In this document: in pieces, positions 60,219 to 64,000 of the stretch
How positions within the stretch are numbered: the first letter of the stretch is position 1
Layout: each line of letters begins with the position of its first letter
The notes under the pieces: model-generated
The model's input: the letters and a program-made list of their open reading frames with translations, nothing else
Told to the model about the DNA's origin: nothing
The model's database searches: none
Position numbers and translations under genes: made by a program
Assembly: GCF_000766145.1 (NCBI RefSeq)
Contig: NZ_JNFB01000012.1
Coordinates: 434,001 to 498,000, forward strand
Reading direction: 5' to 3'
DNA length: 64,000 nucleotides
DNA from: Paenilisteria newyorkensis
GTDB lineage: Bacteria; Bacillota; Bacilli; Lactobacillales; Listeriaceae

Positions 60219-60698
60219 ATGCAGCTTTATGTGAATGAAATGGAGTCGCCGCTTGGGAAGTTATATCTTGGGGTTTCAGAGGTGGCAGTGAAATATATTG
60301 CGTATGATGAAGCATCATTTGTCGGTGAAGGGACGGATTTTTCTACAGCGGAAAATGAGATGATGTGGCAGTTGAAGGCGGAATTGCAAGCGTTTTTTGA
60401 TGGGGAGATTCAGGCTTTTACGCTACCGCTTGAAGTGAGTGGAACGGATTTTCAGATGCGGGTTTGGCGGGCGTTGCAGGAGATTCCATATGGGGAGGTC
60501 GTTTCGTATAAAGAGATTGCGGAGGTTGCGGGGAGTCCGAAAGCAGTGCGTGCCGTGGGTCAGGCGAATCGTGCGAATCCAATTCCAATTATTATTCCGT
60601 GTCATCGCGTGATTCAAGCTGGCGGGAAATTAGGTGGTTATAATGGTGATGATGTCGATCGCAAAATCTGGTTATTGAACCGCGAAATGCCTTTTTAA
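60219..60698 (+). CDS. ogt: Methylated-DNA--[protein]-cysteine S-methyltransferase
   Basis: About 159 residues. C-terminal domain has the helix-turn-helix VWRALQEIPYGEVVSYKEIAEVAGSPKAVRAVGQANRANP and the active-site motif IPIIIPCHRVIQAGGKLGGYNGDDVDRKIWLL, with the acceptor Cys in PCHR. It transfers methyl groups from O6-alkylguanine and O4-alkylthymine to itself in a suicide reaction. ATG 60219 is preferred from TGGAGGAG; the longer frame begins with an unlikely N-terminal extension. The length and lack of Ada-type domain fit the Ogt class. Confidence 0.93.
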   Translation: MQLYVNEMESPLGKLYLGVSEVAVKYIAYDEASFVGEGTDFSTAENEMMWQLKAELQAFFDGEIQAFTLPLEVSGTDFQMRVWRALQEIPYGEVVSYKEIAEVAGSPKAVRAVGQANRANPIPIIIPCHRVIQAGGKLGGYNGDDVDRKIWLLNREMPF

Positions 60699-60783
60699 AC
60701 GTTATCATAAATTTCATGACTCGTTCATAGTTTTTTCTTATTTATCGGATAAGATAAGAATAAGTGAAAGGAGCTGGAATGAA

Positions 60784-61122
60784 ATGAATAATGAGATAGA
60801 AACGGCACCGAAGAAGCAAGTGAATAAATGGAAATGGAGTACTATTATTGTAAGCGTAATTTCAGTTGTAACGATATCATTTATGGGCTTTGCACTATTT
60901 AATCAAAATCAGGCTGGAATGAATGGGTCTGGCAATATGTCTAGCAATAATCAGTCGCAGATGGGTGGTACGGACGAATCATACGGAATGCCGCCAAGTG
61001 GTGGACCAAATGGTCAACAAGGAGGGACTTCGGATTCTAGCGGGGATACGGATGCCAATTCAGGCGCGTCTATGAATCCGGATACAGACTCTTCGACAAG
61101 CTCTTCATCTAATTCAATATAA
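60784..61122 (+). CDS. Small single-pass membrane protein with Ser/Gly/Asn-rich extracellular tail
   Basis: Unrecognised. 112 residues: a basic/polar N-terminus (MNNEIETAPKKQVNKWKW), one transmembrane helix (STIIVSVISVVTISFMGFALF), then about 70 residues of low-complexity Asn, Gly, Ser, Gln, Met and Pro. The start follows AAAGGAGC at 60768 (ATG 60779 runs into a stop at once). A bidirectional terminator follows. The tail has no sorting signal and no known domain; it could be a surface-exposed low-complexity tail or a small regulator. The gene's reality is supported by its ribosome binding site and membrane anchor. Confidence 0.65.
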   Translation: MNNEIETAPKKQVNKWKWSTIIVSVISVVTISFMGFALFNQNQAGMNGSGNMSSNNQSQMGGTDESYGMPPSGGPNGQQGGTSDSSGDTDANSGASMNPDTDSSTSSSSNSI

Positions 61123-61124
61123 GT

Positions 61125-61158
61125 GAAAAACCACATTCCGCGTTGAATGTGGTTTTTC
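61125..61158. terminator. Bidirectional terminator between the small membrane protein gene and the DsbA-like gene
   Basis: GAAAAACCACATTC pairs perfectly with GAATGTGGTTTTTC around a 6-base loop. Confidence 0.9.
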
Positions 61159-61163
61159 AATGA

Positions 61164-61862
61164 TTAACAGTTACATGAGCCGCCAGAACAACAATCGTCG
61201 CCCGCGTCTGATTTATTCAGCATCGTTAGCGGATTCTCTTCGTTCCAAACCTTCGTCAAAACTTCTGTAAAATTCGCCGCAGGTTGGGCGCCGGAAACGC
61301 CGTATTTTTCGTTGATAACAAAGAACGGAACGCCTTGAATGCCAAGGGAAGCGCCGGTTTGTTCATCATCGCGAACATCCGCTGCAAAAGCGTCGCTGGC
61401 CAGCATATCGAGGACTTCTTTTTTGTCCAGACCAGTTGATGCGGCGATTGTTGCGAGCGTTTCGTGGTCGCCTAGATTTTTTGATTCGGTGAAATAAGCG
61501 TGGAGCAGTGTTTCTTTTAACGTTTCCGCGGCTCTTTTTGTTTTCGCGAATTGGAGTAAGCGGTGGGCGTCGAATGTATTGGTTGGAATCATCGTATCGA
61601 AGTGATAATCCAGGCCGACCGTTTTGGCCTGTGCGCTGACTTGATCGTTCATGCTTTTGGCTTTTTCGAGCGTCATGCCGTATTTCTCAGCCAGGATCTC
61701 GTCCATTGTTTGATCGTATTGAACCGGCGCGTTGGGATCGAGTTCGAAACTGCGATATTCCACCTCTACATCCTTGCCAAATTCCTTTAAACCTGCCTCA
61801 AAATTACGTTTTCCAATATAACAAAACGGACATGCGAAGTCCGACCAAATTTCTACTTTCAT
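61164..61862 (-). CDS. DsbA family FrnE-like oxidoreductase
   Basis: About 232 residues. N-terminal active site MKVEIWSDFACPFCYIGKRNFEAGLKEFG has the CPFC pair. FrnE-type proteins are cytoplasmic thioredoxin-fold dithiol oxidases or isomerases. The conserved SLGIQGVPFFVINEKYGVSGAQP region lies near residue 188. The protein ends in a Cys-rich tail (DDCCSGGSCNC), five Cys in eleven residues, not part of the usual family core. ATG 61862 follows AGGAGG closely. No signal peptide. Substrate unknown; the tail may bind a metal or act in redox relay. Confidence 0.88.
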   Translation of the reverse strand: MKVEIWSDFACPFCYIGKRNFEAGLKEFGKDVEVEYRSFELDPNAPVQYDQTMDEILAEKYGMTLEKAKSMNDQVSAQAKTVGLDYHFDTMIPTNTFDAHRLLQFAKTKRAAETLKETLLHAYFTESKNLGDHETLATIAASTGLDKKEVLDMLASDAFAADVRDDEQTGASLGIQGVPFFVINEKYGVSGAQPAANFTEVLTKVWNEENPLTMLNKSDAGDDCCSGGSCNC

Positions 61863-62025
61863 ATGTGTTCCTCCTAAAAAATAATTTGTGCATCTCTGAT
61901 CAGTATAGCGTGTGTGGCTGTATAATTCAATCAAGTTGCTTACTATTTGTTAGTGAGGTGAGCAAAGCAGTTGAGAAAGGGGAGGGAAATGGAGTATCTT
62001 TGTATGGTAGAGGAGTGGAACGGGA

Positions 62026-62787
62026 ATGGAGATTTTTCAAGTGAAGGACAAGCTGCCGGACAGTGCGGAGTCGGCTGTCTTAGTGATTGGCAAGTTTGAC
62101 GGTGTGCATAAGGGACATCAACATTTGCTAAAACGCGCGAAATCGTTTTGTAAAACTGGTGAGAAACTCGCGATTGTGTGCTTTTCGCCGCATCCATTGT
62201 GGGCGCTAAAAAAAGATCCTAGGTATCGACGTGCGATTACGCCTGGCGTGGAAAAATTTCGTTGGCTGGCACATTTTGGTGTGGATAAGGTGTACAATAT
62301 TGGGTTTACAGAAAAGTATGCAGAAACATCGGCGGAAACGTTCATTAGAGAGCATTTGAATGGGTTGAACTTGGCGCATATTGTTGTTGGCGAGAGCTTC
62401 AACTTTGGCAAAGGACGGGATTCGGATGTCGATTTGCTGATGGATTTGTGTGGTGAGCGTTCGGTTCCTGTGACGGAAATTCCGTTTGTGCGGGATGGCG
62501 CGGATCATAAGGTGAGCTCGACGGATATTCGTGCTGCTTTATATGAGGGGAACTTTGCGGAGGCGGAGCGTTTGTTGGGGCATCCTTATTTTATCGAAGG
62601 GGATGTTCGGACGGAAAATGGGACGCATCTGCTGACAGGGTTGGAGGAGTTTGTGCTTCCGAAGCCAGGGAAATATCAGGCTTTTGTGGATGGAGAGCGT
62701 GCCGAGGTTCAAGTTTTAGAAAATGGGGAAATGAAGATATCGCAACAAGCAGCGCATATACGACTACAGTTTGACACTGTCCAATAG
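62026..62787 (+). CDS. RibF-like FMN adenylyltransferase without riboflavin kinase domain
   Basis: 253 residues. The nucleotidyltransferase HxGH motif is intact: VLVIGKFDGVHKGHQHLLKRA near residue 19; IVVGESFNFGKGRDSDVDLLMDL near 125 and VSSTDIRAALYEGNFAEAERLLGHPYFIEGDV near 165 are typical of the FAD synthetase N-terminal module. The C-terminal riboflavin kinase domain is missing, replaced by about 55 residues. L. monocytogenes has a comparable monofunctional FMN adenylyltransferase beside its bifunctional RibCF (from memory). It would convert FMN to FAD. Not a broken gene: it ends in a natural terminator and the frame is intact. Start uses a GGGAATGG ribosome binding site. Confidence 0.85.
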   Translation: MEIFQVKDKLPDSAESAVLVIGKFDGVHKGHQHLLKRAKSFCKTGEKLAIVCFSPHPLWALKKDPRYRRAITPGVEKFRWLAHFGVDKVYNIGFTEKYAETSAETFIREHLNGLNLAHIVVGESFNFGKGRDSDVDLLMDLCGERSVPVTEIPFVRDGADHKVSSTDIRAALYEGNFAEAERLLGHPYFIEGDVRTENGTHLLTGLEEFVLPKPGKYQAFVDGERAEVQVLENGEMKISQQAAHIRLQFDTVQ

Positions 62788-62800
62788 GATGGTGTTTTTT
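62774..62800 (+). terminator. Terminator overlapping the end of the FMNAT gene
   Basis: ACACTGTCC pairs with GGATGGTGT (two G-U) around AATA, then TTTTTT; the hairpin includes the stop codon. Confidence 0.8.
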
Positions 62801-62808
62801 ATGGTGGG

Positions 62809-62856
62809 TTGATTTTCCATGAAAAGGATGTTATACTACGTTAGTAAGTTTACTAA
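62809..62856 (+). promoter_or_regulatory. Promoter and TTAGTAA operator of the DUF6530-like gene
   Basis: TTGATT (62809-62814), 17 bases, TATACT (62832-62837), then the perfect inverted repeat TTAGTAA-GT-TTACTAA (62841-62856) at the start site, followed by two more partial TTACTAA-like units. Position and symmetry point to a dedicated repressor that is not encoded nearby. Confidence 0.65.
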
Positions 62857-62884
62857 TTTACTAAACTACTAAAGGAGAGATACC

Positions 62885-63364
62885 ATGAAAATCCCAACAA
62901 ATTTAAAACACAAACCAGTTATCGTCGCTGAAAACTATGAAGAAGTGGACGGCAAATATGCCTACAATTCGGATGCGAAAGGCTTGTCGCTTGGCTTGGC
63001 GCAATGGAATGATCGCGGCAAAGTAGATATTTCAGCAAAAGTGTGGCGGCATACTGGCGGGAAATGGTCTCGCCAATCAGAGGAATTACCGCTACATCGC
63101 GTGCTGGACTTGGCCATTTTGATCGGGCGGTCGAAGCTTTATTTTAAAGATGCTTATAAATATGAAGGATTATACGATAAAGAAAACCCACAGATTGATC
63201 GGATTGGTTTGCAGGGCGACGCGATGACGGTGTCGGTTTGTGAGGATAATCAGATGATTGGTGAAGATATTGAGCTGTTTCAGCAGGCGTTGGCGGATAG
63301 CGATGAGCTTTTGAGTGAGCGGTTGCGGACGTTGAGTCGGATTTTAAAAGAAGCTGGCTACTAG
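62885..63364 (+). CDS. DUF6530-like conserved protein
   Basis: 159 residues. It starts MKIPTNLKHKPVIVAENYEEVDGKYAYNSDAKGLSLGLAQWNDRGKVDISAKVWRHTGGKWSRQSEELPLHRVLDLAILIGRSKLYFKDAYKYEGLYD and is largely soluble, with conserved Trp, Arg and Asp residues but no enzyme motif I know. The domain name is from memory and uncertain. AAAGGAGAG gives a good ribosome binding site. Its own promoter carries a TTAGTAA-type palindrome, so it is probably induced by a specific signal. A large diverged palindrome begins right at its stop. Confidence 0.7.
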   Translation: MKIPTNLKHKPVIVAENYEEVDGKYAYNSDAKGLSLGLAQWNDRGKVDISAKVWRHTGGKWSRQSEELPLHRVLDLAILIGRSKLYFKDAYKYEGLYDKENPQIDRIGLQGDAMTVSVCEDNQMIGEDIELFQQALADSDELLSERLRTLSRILKEAGY

Positions 63365-63553
63365 CAGCGTGGCGACAAACGCTCCCTTTCGTCGTTAAAA
63401 GCTCCGTTCCAGTGCTCTTCTACACTAGGTTTCGCATAACTTCTTACATGGTCGGGGATAAGACTCCCTCCTTGTTTTCAGTCAACGTACCCGAGTACGC
63501 TCCGCGCTGGTACTCGCTTTTGCCTAGAAATGAAAGCATTTGTCGCCACGCTG
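63365..63553. repeat. 189-bp diverged palindromic element, copy 4
   Basis: Ends are a perfect 15-bp inverted repeat (CAGCGTGGCGACAAA at 63365-63379 and its complement at 63539-63553). The left end continues like the 123-bp family (GGCGACAA then CG), and the interior GTACCCGAGTACGCTCCGC is almost identical to the apical region of copy 1. It is 66 bp longer than copies 1-3. Starts two bases after the stop of the upstream gene. Confidence 0.75.
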
Positions 63554-63610
63554 AGGTTTTGTGGCAGATTATGAAAATTTATAGAGTCAGATTAGGAGGA
63601 GGTTTTTTTG

Positions 63611-63964
63611 ATGACATCGGAGAAAGAGACGCGTAAGGAAAAGATTAATGCGTATAAGCAAATGAAGCATCGCGCGGGTGTGTATCGTTTTGTTAGTCAG
63701 GAGACGGGTGTTTATGCGTTGGCGGCGAGCATGGATTTGAAGGGTATTCAGAATAAGTACGCGTTTGCGAAAAAAATGAATATGCCGGGTGCGTTGCCGT
63801 GGACGATTGCAGCGGAGGCCCAGAAACATGGCATGGACACGATTGCGCTTGAGGAATTAGAGCTCGTGGATATCAAGGACGAGATGACGAATCAGGATAT
63901 TAAGGAAGAATTGGATGTTTTGCTAGAACTTTGGCAGGAAAAATTAGCATCTGAGAACGAATAG
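63611..63964 (+). CDS. GIY-YIG-like small protein
   Basis: About 117 residues. The N-terminal GVYRFVSQETGVYALAASMDLKGIQNKYAFAKKMN stretch resembles a degenerate GIY-YIG nuclease start (GVY ... GVYALAAS), and the rest is helical with acidic end. Some divergent Firmicutes proteins of this length carry this fold; activity is uncertain because the usual Arg and Glu motifs are not clearly seen. GGAGGAGG at 63595-63602 gives ATG 63611 correct spacing. Another gene probably starts 28 bases after its stop. Confidence 0.55.
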   Translation: MTSEKETRKEKINAYKQMKHRAGVYRFVSQETGVYALAASMDLKGIQNKYAFAKKMNMPGALPWTIAAEAQKHGMDTIALEELELVDIKDEMTNQDIKEELDVLLELWQEKLASENE

Positions 63965-63992
63965 GGAAGTCGGAATAGGAGAGAAGGACCGA

Positions 63993-64000
63993 ATGGGTTT
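63993..64000 (+). CDS. Possible start of a gene continuing past the window
   Basis: ATGGGTTT preceded by AGGAGAGAAGG at suitable distance. Only eight bases are visible, so nothing can be said of the product. Confidence 0.35.

Noticed and set aside
62026-62787. Truncated RibF pseudogene
   Set aside because: The frame is intact and ends in its own terminator, and a monofunctional FMN adenylyltransferase exists in Listeria.
63412-63636. Plus-strand frame of 74 codons
   Set aside because: It lies almost wholly inside the 189-bp palindrome and would overlap the next gene's start; not a credible gene.

Overview
The window is a chromosomal segment of a low-GC Gram-positive bacterium, most likely Listeriaceae (Listeria sensu lato). 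Gene content and order fit: spxH, CYTH protein, TPR protein, relQ, nadK, rluD-family and fabI, then clpE, ilvE, a 14-TM efflux pump, an M42 peptidase and a Cys glutathione peroxidase; divergent LCP and tagO genes; LPXTG proteins; and a monofunctional RibF-like FMN adenylyltransferase. Base composition looks higher in GC than L. monocytogenes, which would suit one of the newer Listeria species; this is inference from reading, not a computed placement. No rRNA, tRNA, CRISPR array, prophage or transposase was seen.

Layout. 1-8.4 kb: end of a CDP-alcohol phosphatidyltransferase-like gene, a flavin disulfide reductase, a TVP38/TMEM64 membrane protein, divergent LCP and tagO (wall glycopolymer synthesis), two U32 peptidase-family tRNA hydroxylation genes, and lemA-htpX. 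8.6-15.4 kb: one 6.5-kb gene for a secreted CotH-kinase surface protein with an internal 1.8-kb tandem duplication and a long leader. 15.5-17.4 kb: a P1B4-type Fe(II) efflux ATPase (FrvA/PfeT type) under a perfect Fur-type box. 17.5-27.9 kb: a LacI-type regulator divergent from a complete hexuronate operon (KDG kinase, KDPG aldolase, GH31 glycosidase, glucuronate isomerase, mannonate dehydratase, fructuronate reductase, GPH transporter). 28-34 kb: the spxH to fabI stress, alarmone, NADP and lipid block.

34-42.3 kb: clpE with two CtsR operators, a GNAT acetyltransferase, an esterase, ilvE, efflux pump, M42 peptidase and gpx. 42.4-46 kb: NfeD/flotillin pair and a membrane-tethered subtilase. 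46-54 kb: LPXTG pullulanase with two cre-like sites, prfC, a LysM+LPXTG adhesin and a PplA-like FMN-binding lipoprotein. 54.1-58.1 kb: a yybP-ykoY manganese riboswitch controlling a TerC gene, a second TerC, a KtrB-type K+ transporter and a VanZ protein. 58.3-64 kb: VanZ-RDD fusion, DUF4064-like protein, ogt, a small tail-rich membrane protein, FrnE-type DsbA, RibF-like FMNAT, a DUF6530-like protein and a GIY-YIG-like protein.

The most unusual non-coding signals are: (1) three interspersed palindromic elements, each exactly 123 bp, with conserved outer arms and apical regions but a variable inner arm that changes in a fully compensatory way, plus a larger diverged relative; (2) a candidate small RNA or structured 3' UTR after the hexuronate regulator, with a C8 tract and other CU-rich loops before a strong terminator; (3) a 14-copy TAAACA microsatellite just upstream of a pseudouridine synthase gene.
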